A stretch of 64,000 nucleotides of DNA from Dactylosporangium sucinum (GTDB lineage: Bacteria > Actinomycetota > Actinomycetes > Mycobacteriales > Micromonosporaceae), in contig NZ_BMPI01000001.1 in assembly GCF_014647515.1 (NCBI RefSeq), positions 186,001 through 250,000 of the forward strand. Reading direction: 5' to 3'. A program made the position numbers and the translations under genes. Below are positions 34,544-43,231 of this stretch, one piece after another. Below the pieces are notes generated by a model. The model ran no database searches, was not told the origin of the DNA, and saw nothing but the letters and a program-made list of their open reading frames with translations. How positions within the stretch are numbered: position 1 is the first letter of the stretch; each line of letters starts with the position of its first letter.

Positions 34544-37500
34544 GACGCACCCGGACCCGGCGGCATGAGCCCGGCCTGCACCAGCGCCGTCCCGGAGAAC
34601 CGGCTGATCCACTGCGCCCGGCCGGGCGGAAGGGTGAGCGGTTTGGTACCGCCGAGGAAGGCGTACTCGTCGCGCGGGCACGAGAACAGCAGCCCGGGCG
34701 TGCCCAGGTCCCACATGCGGCGGAGCACCTGATCGTTCATCGCGCGCATACCACCGGACGTGCTCCGGGCGACCACCACGTGCAGGCCGATCTCGGTGCC
34801 CTGGGCCAGCAGGCCGACCAGCGCCTCGGCCGGGTTGATCAAGCCGGTTGCCACCAGTTCGTGATCGTCGATGAGCACGAAGATCCTCGGTCCGCTCCAC
34901 CAGTCGCGGCTGGGGAGCCGGTCGGGTGTGATCTCCGGCCTCGGCACCCGCTCCCTGAGCACCGGGGCGACCTGCGCCAGGGTCTCCTTGAGCTGCTCGC
35001 CGGAGAGCACGTAGCCGATCTGGTAGGCCGGCGGCAGCAGGTCCTGCAGTCGGCGCCGCGGGTCGACCACCAGGACTCTGGCCTCTTCGGGCGTGAACCT
35101 CGTGGTGATGGCGCGGAGGAACAGTCGCAGCAGATTGCTCTTTCCGCTCTGGTGGTCGCCGAAGGCGATCAGGTGCGGCGTGACCGAGAAGTCGTGCCAT
35201 ACCGGCTGCAACGTCTGGTCGTCGACGCCGAAGGCGACCCGCAGGTCCCCTTCGGGCGGCGGCAGTTCGTCGACGTCGAGCTGCCGCGGCAAGAGACGGA
35301 CCGGCGGGGCCACCGGCCCGGACCAGTGGTCACGCACGGCGGCCGCCAGCGCGGCCTGGCCTTCGGCCAGGTCTTCGACGGTCGACAGGCCATCGATGCG
35401 AGGTATCGCCGTCAGGTAGTGGTACTGGCTCGGTGTCATGCCTCTTCCCGGGATCTGTGGGACGTCGCGCGCCTTCCTGAAGTCGATCTCGGACTCCATC
35501 GGGTCGCCGAGACGCAGCTCCAGGCGGGTCTGCAGGACGTCCCGCAACCAGGGCCGGATCTCCGACCAGCGACCCGCCCCCACCACGAGGTGCACGCCGT
35601 AGGTCAGCCCTCGGCTGGCGATGTCCTGCAGGCTGTCCTCCAGCGCTTCGTACTCCTGCCGCAGCGTGTACCAGCCGTCGATGACCAGGAACACGTCTCC
35701 GTACGGATCGTCGACCTGACCGAGCGCCCGCTGGCGCCGGTAGGCGGCCATCGACTCCACCCCGTGCTGGTTGAACATCGCTTCCCGCGCCGCGAGCAGA
35801 CCGAGCACCTCGACCACCGTGCGGGTGACCCGCTCCCGGTCCCGCCGCTGGGCGACGCTGCCGACGTGGGGCAGGTCGGCGAGCGACGCCAGGCCGCCGC
35901 CACCGAAGTCCAGGATGTAGAACTGGACCTCGACCGGCGTGTGGGTCAGCGCGAGCGCCGTGATGAGCGTTCGCAACAGTGTGCTCTTGCCGGTGCGCGG
36001 GGCGCCGACCACGGCGACGTGGCCCTTGCCGCCTTCGAGGTCGGCGATGAGCGGGTCGCGGCGCTGGTCGTACGGCCGGTCGACCAGCCCGACCGGAACC
36101 CGGAGGTTGCCGTAGGGTGCGCCGAAGCCTCTGGCCGGATCGACGGTCAGCGCCGGCAACAGCTGGTCCAGTGTCGCCGGGTCGTCGAGCGGCGGCAGCC
36201 ACACTCGGTGGGCGGGCGGGCCGGCATCACGCAACCGGTCGACGATCACCTGCAGCACGGTCTCGGTGGCCGGCGCGTCCTGCGGTTCGGCCGGGCCGTC
36301 CGTCGGCTCCTCGTCCCGGTCCGGCCGGTGGAACGGGACGACGTAGCCGGCCTCGAACGGCAGGACCCGGGTTTCGCCGGCCGGGCGCGCTCGCCGCCGA
36401 CCGGGCAGTGGGCACGGCCCGGACACGTAGGCCCCACGGAACTTCACCAGGGTGGTGGTGTCGGTGCGCAGGTAGCCCGTGCCCGGCGTCAGCGGCTGGT
36501 CGTAGCAGTCGGTGGTGCCGATCACGCCACGCGACTCCATGCCGGAGTACATGCGCAGACCGATGCGGTACGACAAATGGGTTTCGAGGGTGTGGATGCG
36601 CCCCTCCTCGAACCGCTGCGACGCGAGCAGCAGGTGCACGCCGAGCGAGCGGCCCAGCCGGCCGATCATCATGAAGAGCTCGCCGAACTCGCTCTTGGAC
36701 GCCAGCAGCTCACCGAACTCGTCCACGATGATGACCAGCGTCGGCAGCGGTGCCAGCGCGGCTCCGGTCGCGCGTGAACGCTCGTACTCGTGCCGGGACG
36801 TGAAGCCGTGCCTGCGCAGCAGTTCCTGACGGCGTACCAGTTCGCCCTGCAGGGCGTCTTGCATCCGGTCCACGAGCGGCAGTTCGTCGGCCAGGTTGGT
36901 GATGAGCGCGGACACGTGGGGCAGGCCGTCGAGGCCCAGGAAGGTCGCGCCACCCTTGAAGTCGACCAGCACCATGTTCAGCGCTTCGGACGAATGCGTC
37001 ATCGCCAGCGCGAGCACGATGGTGCGGATGAGCTCGCTCTTGCCCGAGCCGGTGGCGCCGATGAGGATCCCGTGCGGGCCCATGCCACCCTGGGCCGACT
37101 CCTTGATGTCCAGTTCCACCGGGCGGCCGCGCTCGTTGACGCCGATCGGCACCCGCAGCTGCTCCCACGGCGAACGGGTCTGCCACAGCGCCTGGGGCTC
37201 CATGGACCGCAGCTCCGCCACCCCGAGCAGTGAGGCCAGGTCCGCGGTGACGGCGGTCGCGTCACTGGCCCGGGCCGCCGCGCCGAGCCGGTACGGCGCC
37301 ATCAGCCGGGCGAGCGCCCGAGCCCGTACCAGGCTCAGCTGGTCCGGCCGGCCGATCGTGACGCTCTCCTCCTCACCGGCGCGCGTCAGGCTCACCCGCT
37401 CCACCTGCTCGCCCCGGATCCGCAGGCGCAGCGTGGTGGCGGCACCGTCCCACGGCAGGCTGCGATCGACATCGATGGCGATGACGTTGCGGTACCCCGG

Positions 37501-38526
37501 ACCGGCCAACCGGGCCGTGCTTGGCAGCGGCGCGTCATCGAGCACGACGACGAGGAACGGCTCGGTGCTCGTCGGCGCCGCACCCACCTCGAACCGGCCG
37601 CGCTCGTCGAGCGCCTTGCCGCCCAGCATCCGGTCCAGATCGGAAAGGGTGTCGCACACCATGCGGGCCGAGCCGACCGCGTCGGCCTCGTCGGGGTGCT
37701 GCGCGTGCGGCAGCCATTTGACCCAGTCCCAATGGCGTAGGCGGTCGGCCGCCGCGTACACGGTGATCCGCAGGTCGTCCGGGGCGTGGAAGGTCGCGAG
37801 TTGGGCCAGCATCGCCCGGACGAGCGCCCGGTTCGTGACCGGGTCCCCGTCCAGGCTGATCTTGGCGAACCCCCTGAGGTAGACCGCGACCGGCATCTCC
37901 TCGATCGTGGTGTACGCGCGCAGGAAGCGCCGCAGCCCGCTGGCGCACAGCGGCTCCAGGTCCTCGACCGGCTTGGTCTGCGGCGCCGCCAGCTCGAGCG
38001 CCAGCCGCTGCTGGCCCAGGCCGATGCGCACCTCGGCGAAGTCGGCGTGGTTGGCCCGCCGCTCCCAGAGCCGGTCGGTCGGGACCACCGCCCACAACCG
38101 GGCCGGCTCGGGATGCGTGAACAGCACGGACGTGCGCTGCTTGTCCAAACTGGACCTCACCTGCCGGCGGACCTGGCCCAGGTACCTCAGGTAGTCGCGG
38201 CGCTCCCCCTTGAGCCGGCCCTTGCGTTCCATCCCGGACCGGACTCCCCAGGCAACCCCCATGATCAGGAAGGCGACGAGCATGATGCCGCCGGCGATGA
38301 GCATCATCGGGTTGTTCAGGCTGCGCATGCCGCTGAAGCTGTAGAACATCAGCATCATCGCCGCGGACCCCGCCATCATCGGCAGGTAGAACAGCATGTT
38401 CAGGCCCGCACCGCCGCCACCGACGCTCTCCGGAAGGGTCGGCGGCTCCTGCAGGGGAAACTCGCCTTTGTCGATCTGTGGAGCGGGTCGGCGGGGAGCC
38501 CGGGCAAGCTGCATGGTCGCGCTCAT
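34540..38526 (-). CDS. eccC: Type VII secretion motor ATPase EccC (FtsK/SpoIIIE type)
   Basis: 1,328 residues from ATG 38526, overlapping the mycP stop. Two membrane helices (about 42-63 and 72-96) are followed by three FtsK-like ATPase domains. Walker A motifs are GATGSGKSE (Lys496), GAPRTGKST (Lys847) and GDHQSGKSN (Lys1129). Domain 1 keeps a normal Walker B (VIIVDEFGELL). Domains 2 and 3 have VIDGWYTL and VLIDDHEL, without the catalytic Glu, as is usual for the regulatory, substrate-binding domains of EccC. It is a single chain, not split into Ca and Cb. It powers export and reads substrate signals. Confidence 0.97.
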   Translation of the reverse strand: MSATMQLARAPRRPAPQIDKGEFPLQEPPTLPESVGGGGAGLNMLFYLPMMAGSAAMMLMFYSFSGMRSLNNPMMLIAGGIMLVAFLIMGVAWGVRSGMERKGRLKGERRDYLRYLGQVRRQVRSSLDKQRTSVLFTHPEPARLWAVVPTDRLWERRANHADFAEVRIGLGQQRLALELAAPQTKPVEDLEPLCASGLRRFLRAYTTIEEMPVAVYLRGFAKISLDGDPVTNRALVRAMLAQLATFHAPDDLRITVYAAADRLRHWDWVKWLPHAQHPDEADAVGSARMVCDTLSDLDRMLGGKALDERGRFEVGAAPTSTEPFLVVVLDDAPLPSTARLAGPGYRNVIAIDVDRSLPWDGAATTLRLRIRGEQVERVSLTRAGEEESVTIGRPDQLSLVRARALARLMAPYRLGAAARASDATAVTADLASLLGVAELRSMEPQALWQTRSPWEQLRVPIGVNERGRPVELDIKESAQGGMGPHGILIGATGSGKSELIRTIVLALAMTHSSEALNMVLVDFKGGATFLGLDGLPHVSALITNLADELPLVDRMQDALQGELVRRQELLRRHGFTSRHEYERSRATGAALAPLPTLVIIVDEFGELLASKSEFGELFMMIGRLGRSLGVHLLLASQRFEEGRIHTLETHLSYRIGLRMYSGMESRGVIGTTDCYDQPLTPGTGYLRTDTTTLVKFRGAYVSGPCPLPGRRRARPAGETRVLPFEAGYVVPFHRPDRDEEPTDGPAEPQDAPATETVLQVIVDRLRDAGPPAHRVWLPPLDDPATLDQLLPALTVDPARGFGAPYGNLRVPVGLVDRPYDQRRDPLIADLEGGKGHVAVVGAPRTGKSTLLRTLITALALTHTPVEVQFYILDFGGGGLASLADLPHVGSVAQRRDRERVTRTVVEVLGLLAAREAMFNQHGVESMAAYRRQRALGQVDDPYGDVFLVIDGWYTLRQEYEALEDSLQDIASRGLTYGVHLVVGAGRWSEIRPWLRDVLQTRLELRLGDPMESEIDFRKARDVPQIPGRGMTPSQYHYLTAIPRIDGLSTVEDLAEGQAALAAAVRDHWSGPVAPPVRLLPRQLDVDELPPPEGDLRVAFGVDDQTLQPVWHDFSVTPHLIAFGDHQSGKSNLLRLFLRAITTRFTPEEARVLVVDPRRRLQDLLPPAYQIGYVLSGEQLKETLAQVAPVLRERVPRPEITPDRLPSRDWWSGPRIFVLIDDHELVATGLINPAEALVGLLAQGTEIGLHVVVARSTSGGMRAMNDQVLRRMWDLGTPGLLFSCPRDEYAFLGGTKPLTLPPGRAQWISRFSGTALVQAGLMPPGPGAS

Positions 38527-39836
38527 CGCGCCCCGCCCCTTTCATCAGTGGAGAAGGAATCGTCAAGGTGACCGGAGGGGCGCCAGCGGCGGCGTGTGCC
38601 ACGAGGGACGACGCTGCCGAGCACGACCGCACCCACCACGGTGACCACCGTTACGGCGGCGAATCCGATCGCGGCATCCCGGGCTCGGGTGTCCTGCGGT
38701 GCCACCAGGACCGGCGAGACGGCCGGCAGCGCGGTCACCGTCACCGCCGCGCCCTGCTCATCCGGAAGGATCGCGGTGACCGCCCGGTACGGGTTCACCA
38801 CCCCCCACCCGACCTCGGGGTTGGGTGTCCGGCCGGCCGGATGGTCGGCGGTCAGCTCCAGCCGGCGCTTGACCGCTGCCGCCGACAGCCTGGGGTGGTA
38901 GGCCCGCACCAGGGCCGCCGCCGCCGCCACGAACGGGGTCGAGTAGCTCGTTCCGTTGTCGACCAGATGACCCGGGGCCGCCCGGCTCAGGCTCACCACG
39001 TTGACGCCCGGCGCGACCAGATCCACCGACGCGCCGACCTCCGAGAAGTTGCTCCGCCGGCCGTCCTGACCGATCGCGCCGACCCCGATGACCTCCGGGA
39101 ACGCGGCCGGGTACGCCTTGGGATTTCCCCGCTCGAACTCGTTCGACGCGGATGCGACCAGCAGGACGTCGCGGGCCTGCGCGTACTCCACCGCGGCGCG
39201 AAGCTCCGCGCTCGCCAGGAACGCGCTCGCCGAGATGTTCACCACCCGCGCCCCACCGTCGACAGCCAGCCGGATGGCCCGGGCCAGGCCCGACGACGTG
39301 CCGTCACTCGGTCCGTTCGCCTGCCGGACGGGCAGGATCGTGACACCGGGTGCGATCCCGGTCATGCCGGTGCCGGTGCGGGGAGCCGCGCCGATGATGC
39401 CGGCGACGAACGTACCGTGACCGTAGCAGTCCTGGTCGGCCGTGCCCACGCCGTTGACCACGTCGACGCCGGCGAGGACCCGCCCGGCCAGCTGTGGCAC
39501 CGACGCGTCGACGCCGGTGTCGATGACGGCGACAATGACGCCACGACCGGTCGTCAGTGGCCACACTCGTTGCGGCGCCATCCGCTCCTGTGTCCACGGC
39601 GTGCCCGGCAGCATGGTGTCCGACGGTGTCGTGCACCGGGCCGGGTCCAGCGGGCCGCCGGGGCGGGCCGGATCCGGAACGGGGCCGGCCGACCCCGACG
39701 CCGCCATCACGTTGCCCGGCGTGGCCACCGGCACCATGGACACCGGCACCGGGGCGGCGCCTCCGGTGAGGGCGAACACCGCGACCACGCCCGTGGCACC
39801 GACGAGGGTGAAGGACGCACCCACACGTCTGCGCAC
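38523..39836 (-). CDS. mycP: Mycosin, type VII-associated subtilisin-like protease (MycP)
   Basis: GTG 39836 has a perfect AGGAGGTGG 7 nt upstream; a longer frame to 40007 lacks this support. The product has 437 residues: a signal or anchor helix (about 6-28), the S8 protease domain and a C-terminal membrane helix (FAAVTVVTVVGAVVLG). The triad is Asp106 (VIAVIDTGVD), His140 (CYGHGTFVAG) and Ser297 (NGTSYSTPFVAA). Mycosins stabilise the ESX complex and can process secreted substrates. The gene overlaps eccC by 4 bp. Confidence 0.97.
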   Translation of the reverse strand: MRRRVGASFTLVGATGVVAVFALTGGAAPVPVSMVPVATPGNVMAASGSAGPVPDPARPGGPLDPARCTTPSDTMLPGTPWTQERMAPQRVWPLTTGRGVIVAVIDTGVDASVPQLAGRVLAGVDVVNGVGTADQDCYGHGTFVAGIIGAAPRTGTGMTGIAPGVTILPVRQANGPSDGTSSGLARAIRLAVDGGARVVNISASAFLASAELRAAVEYAQARDVLLVASASNEFERGNPKAYPAAFPEVIGVGAIGQDGRRSNFSEVGASVDLVAPGVNVVSLSRAAPGHLVDNGTSYSTPFVAAAAALVRAYHPRLSAAAVKRRLELTADHPAGRTPNPEVGWGVVNPYRAVTAILPDEQGAAVTVTALPAVSPVLVAPQDTRARDAAIGFAAVTVVTVVGAVVLGSVVPRGTRRRWRPSGHLDDSFSTDERGGAR

Positions 39837-39906
39837 GCTACGTCCACCTCCTCGGGAAACACGGGTCAGCTGCGGGGACTTGCGCGAGGCTTCCGGCGAC
39901 GTGCGG

Positions 39907-40995
39907 TCAGCCGTACGTCCACACCGGCTCTTCGACGGCCGGCTCCTGAAGCGCCACCAGGGCTCGGTGCAGCGCCGCGCCGTCGACCTCGGCGACGACG
40001 TAGTCACGAGACCGGATGTGCGCGACCAGCTCCGGATCCGGGAGCATGGCGTACCGCTCCAGGTAGTAGGTCGTCGCCTCGTTCCATATGTACGTGCCGT
40101 CGGTGAGAAAGTTCATCGGGACAGTGCCCCGCAGCGTCGGGTCGACGACGTCGTCCATGCGCGCGGCGGTCACCAGCAACGGCTCACCGCGACGCAGGTA
40201 CGCCAGCAACTGCTCGCGCTCCGTCTCCGCGGCCGCCGGATGGTCCGGACTCATCCGGGGCCCGGTCTCGGGGTCCACCTCGTCGAAGAGCACGGCGATG
40301 CGCACCCCGGGGTCCTCGCTGCTCGACCACAGCAGCGCCGCATACGCCCGCGCCAGGCGCTGGTAGCCGGGCAACTCGGCCCTGGTCGGGTAGACCTCGA
40401 CCCGTGGAACCGCCGCACCGGCCGCGCGGAGCGCGGTCTGTAGCCTGCCCGTAATCGCGACCAGGTCGGCCGGGTCCCGCACTTCGACGACGTAGACCCG
40501 CTCGGGTGGTGGCCACGGCGCACCGTCGCCGGGGAATCTCCACGACCGCCACAAGGCCAGGGCATCCGGCTCGGCGGCGACCGCCTGCGCGACGGCCTGA
40601 TCGATGTCGTCCTCGGGCTCGGTCCGCCCGCGGGACGGTGCAGCGGACTCGTCCGCGTCGGTTTCCGGTTCACCGGCGAGATAGGCGTCGACGGCGGCCC
40701 GGCCCGGCAGGAACCCGAACATCGGCATCTGATCGTCGTCGGCGAGCTCCACGGTGGACAGTGCCGACCGATCCAGGCCGCGCGCGGCGAGCAGCTCGTC
40801 CAGCAGTTCGACGTCCGGCGAGGCGAGCGGCGTGCGCTGCGCGAGCACCGCGTGGACGAGGGCGTGACCGACGTCCAGCTCGCGCCCCTCGGCGAGCCAG
40901 GTGCGACACTGGGCGATGAGCTCGTCCGGCAGCGTGCCGGCCAGGCGCAGCAGCATCCAGTGGCTCGCGCTCCGGCGACCCTCGACACCGACCAT
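39907..40995 (-). CDS. Unknown soluble protein at the head of the type VII operon
   Basis: ATG 40995 has a GAGGAGGTG box upstream and gives 362 residues. There is no signal peptide or membrane helix. Residues 1-110 are helical, followed by an acidic patch (ETDADESAAPSRGRTEPEDD). The C-terminal two thirds alternate strands and helices (RVYVVEVRDPADLVAITGRL, VRIAVLFDEVDPETGP). Being first in the collinear series and 70 bp before mycP, it is probably co-transcribed with the secretion core. No family recognised; a cytosolic accessory is the likeliest guess. Confidence 0.75.
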   Translation of the reverse strand: MVGVEGRRSASHWMLLRLAGTLPDELIAQCRTWLAEGRELDVGHALVHAVLAQRTPLASPDVELLDELLAARGLDRSALSTVELADDDQMPMFGFLPGRAAVDAYLAGEPETDADESAAPSRGRTEPEDDIDQAVAQAVAAEPDALALWRSWRFPGDGAPWPPPERVYVVEVRDPADLVAITGRLQTALRAAGAAVPRVEVYPTRAELPGYQRLARAYAALLWSSSEDPGVRIAVLFDEVDPETGPRMSPDHPAAAETEREQLLAYLRRGEPLLVTAARMDDVVDPTLRGTVPMNFLTDGTYIWNEATTYYLERYAMLPDPELVAHIRSRDYVVAEVDGAALHRALVALQEPAVEEPVWTYG

Positions 40996-41210
40996 GGTCG
41001 CACCTCCTCACGCCGGGAGAGACCGCCTCGCCCTGCACCCCCTGACGACCCCGCGATGGCCCCGGTTCACGGGAATCTCAGAAATTTTGTAACGCTCCGG
41101 CCGCCCTGAACCTCCGCAGGTCACCGCGCGTCAACGAGGCGACGGGTCGTGGTGCGCCCGTGCGTGACGACCTTGATGTGGACCTGGATGTGGACGCTGG
41201 AGGATGCTGC
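40996..41210. promoter_or_regulatory. Divergent intergenic region, probable promoter area of the type VII operon
   Basis: This gap separates two divergent genes and contains the only AT-rich patch nearby, around 41078-41092 (AGAAATTTTGTAACG), in otherwise 70% GC sequence. Promoters for both directions are expected here. I cannot assign convincing -35/-10 boxes, so no exact site is claimed. Confidence 0.5.
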
Positions 41211-42401
41211 GTGGCTCGGCTGTTGCCAAACCTGTTGCCAACCATCGCCTGGTCGGGCGTCATCATCACGACGGCGGCGGGCTGCGCTGCCGATCCGCGG
41301 TCGGCCCTGCGGCCCGGGGTGGGCGGGCTCGGCGCCGTCCTGACCGTGGCGGGCCTCTGCATGCTGGCGGCCAACTGGAGGCAGAGCCGGCGCCGGCGGC
41401 GAGAGCAACTCGCTGCGTTCGTGCAGCCGACCCCGCAGTACGGCCGGCCACCGGATCCGGCACCGGCCCACGCCGGCGAGCAGCCATCGCGGCGAGAGCC
41501 GGCGAGTGCGGAGCGGCCCGAGCGGACGGTGGGCGGGACGGCCGAGCGCGGCCCGGGGCCGACGCCCGAGCCGATACCCGAGCTCGGCCCACCGGCACGT
41601 GCCCCGGGCGTCCTCGCCGGACTCGTCGAGCGTCCGTACCGGATCACGATGGCCGGGGATGACGCACCCGCTGACGACACCGGCCCGCCGACGGCCCAGT
41701 CCCCTCGGCTCGCCTCCGTGGCGCCGGACGACGGTCCGGTCGAGCTGTCCATCGAGGTCGGCCTTGACCGGGTGCGGGCGCGACTGGAGGGTTTCCGCGC
41801 CGCACCGTCGCACGACCTGTCCGGAGCGCGGATCTACGTCGGCGAGTCCCCCGCCGGCCCGCTGCACCTCGACATCTGCCGATGTCCTGACGTGCTGACC
41901 ATCACCGGTCACGCGGCCGCCCGCGAGCGGATCGCCAGAAGCCTGCTCGATCAGTGCGATCACCTCGCGGCAACGCTGCGGGTCGCGGTGGTCGGGCGGC
42001 GCCTGGCGCGCCCGCCCGGTCACATCGGCGGCGACGAGCCGGACTCCGCCGACCGGCACCACGTCGTGGATCGGCTGGACCAGCTTGCGCCGCACAACGA
42101 CCCGACCACACCGCTGCTGGTGTTCTGCGCGGCCGACGACGCCGACGAGGCGCGACAGCTACGCCGCCTCGTCGAGGAGTCCCGCGGCATTCTCGTGCCA
42201 GTGGTGATCGGCGACATTCCACCCGCGCGGTGGTCGCTGCATGCCGAGCCCAGCTCCCCCGCCACGCCCTCCAGCACGGCGGCCCTCGATCGCGCGGACG
42301 CTGTCCCGGCGTCATCGGATACCCGGCCGGCCGACCACCGCGTGCTCCGCGGCTCCCCGCCCCGACGCACGCGGACGATCTGGGTGGCCCCGGACGAGTG
42401 A
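41211..42401 (+). CDS. Membrane protein with two N-terminal helices, divergent from the secretion locus
   Basis: GTG 41211 has GGAGG 8 nt upstream and gives 396 residues; an earlier GTG at 41160 lacks such a site. Two hydrophobic segments (about 7-22 and 32-50, GVGGLGAVLTVAGLCMLAAN) are followed by Arg-rich and Pro-rich linkers. A cytoplasmic-type domain from about 165 on (VELSIEVGLDRVRARLEGF, LRVAVVGRRLARPPG, TPLLVFCAADDADEA) reads as an alpha/beta fold, and the end is disordered. Some type VII loci are flanked by membrane-anchored regulators of similar plan, but I do not recognise this one. Divergent placement hints at regulation of the locus. Confidence 0.7.
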   Translation: MARLLPNLLPTIAWSGVIITTAAGCAADPRSALRPGVGGLGAVLTVAGLCMLAANWRQSRRRRREQLAAFVQPTPQYGRPPDPAPAHAGEQPSRREPASAERPERTVGGTAERGPGPTPEPIPELGPPARAPGVLAGLVERPYRITMAGDDAPADDTGPPTAQSPRLASVAPDDGPVELSIEVGLDRVRARLEGFRAAPSHDLSGARIYVGESPAGPLHLDICRCPDVLTITGHAAARERIARSLLDQCDHLAATLRVAVVGRRLARPPGHIGGDEPDSADRHHVVDRLDQLAPHNDPTTPLLVFCAADDADEARQLRRLVEESRGILVPVVIGDIPPARWSLHAEPSSPATPSSTAALDRADAVPASSDTRPADHRVLRGSPPRRTRTIWVAPDE

Positions 42402-42434
42402 GCCCACCGGCCGGTCTCGACGGGCTCTGCGGTG

Positions 42435-43094
42435 TCATCCGGCCGGAGACCGGGATGCCACAGTCGCCGCCGGTGCCGGCCGCTCGTCCAGTCGTCCCAC
42501 CAGCCGATCCGACGGCTCGGCCCGAAACGGTGCCTCGCCGTCGTCGCGGGCGAGCGCGTCCAGCGCCAGCCGCCGCCCCACCTCGAAGACCGTTACCACA
42601 CCTTCGAACGGTTCCAACTCGGGCAGGTCCAGAGAGGCGAGGGTGCCGTCGCCGAGCTGCACGAGCACGAGGACCGCTTCTCCGACCGACCCAACGGGAC
42701 CGTCGCCGGCGTCGCCGGTGACGCCGCGAGCGTCCTCCGCGAGCCTGATCAGGCTCGACGCGCTGGACACGCGGTAGTCACGGCGTTGCCTGACGGAGAT
42801 CACCGATGGATGAGGGTCGGCCTGCGTGACATGGCCGTGCTCGTCCGGGAACGTGGGCTCGGTGGTGGTCGGATCGATCCAGTCCACTTGCCAGGGCGCG
42901 ACCTCTCCGTACGCCTCGAGGAGCACCTCTGCGTAGCGGTACGTGGCATTGTTGAGCGCGACATAGGCCCGCCACAGCGCCTCATGATCGCGCACGCCGC
43001 TGGACTCGCCGGCGGCGACGGCCGCGAGGTGGTCCCGGGCCGCCACAACCACGTTCGCGAGAGCGGTCTCGACTCTGAGGTTCACATGACCCAT
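42435..43094 (-). CDS. Small unknown soluble protein (219 aa)
   Basis: From ATG 43094 the product begins MGHVNLRVETALANVVVAA and has 219 residues. A helical N-terminal part (to about 80) contains several Trp and Tyr (ALWRAYVALNNATYRYAEV). A charged middle and a more beta-rich C-terminal part (EAVLVLVQLGDGTLASLD) follow. There is no membrane segment. It converges with the gene ending at 42401, leaving a 33-bp gap. Upstream extension to 43154 is possible but has no ribosome site. Family not recognised. Confidence 0.6.
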   Translation of the reverse strand: MGHVNLRVETALANVVVAARDHLAAVAAGESSGVRDHEALWRAYVALNNATYRYAEVLLEAYGEVAPWQVDWIDPTTTEPTFPDEHGHVTQADPHPSVISVRQRRDYRVSSASSLIRLAEDARGVTGDAGDGPVGSVGEAVLVLVQLGDGTLASLDLPELEPFEGVVTVFEVGRRLALDALARDDGEAPFRAEPSDRLVGRLDERPAPAATVASRSPAG

Positions 43095-43231
43095 GACGGC
43101 CCGATCCCAGCGGCGGTTCGCGCCGGTTTTCAACGCGCTCGCTCCGTGGCCCACCTCTCGTGAACCGACCGCGGAGACGGCACGTCACCACGTTGACATC
43201 CGTACCGTCACCAACGCCGCAGGAGTCAGTA

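Noticed and set aside
41121..42095. Minus-strand 324-codon frame in the divergent gene
   Set aside because: The plus strand has a GGAGG site, membrane helices and a coherent protein; the minus frame has none of these.
42400..42427. GAGCCC/GGGCTC inverted repeat between convergent genes as a terminator
   Set aside because: The stem is only 6 bp with a 16-base loop and no T-run. Such pairs arise by chance in this base composition.
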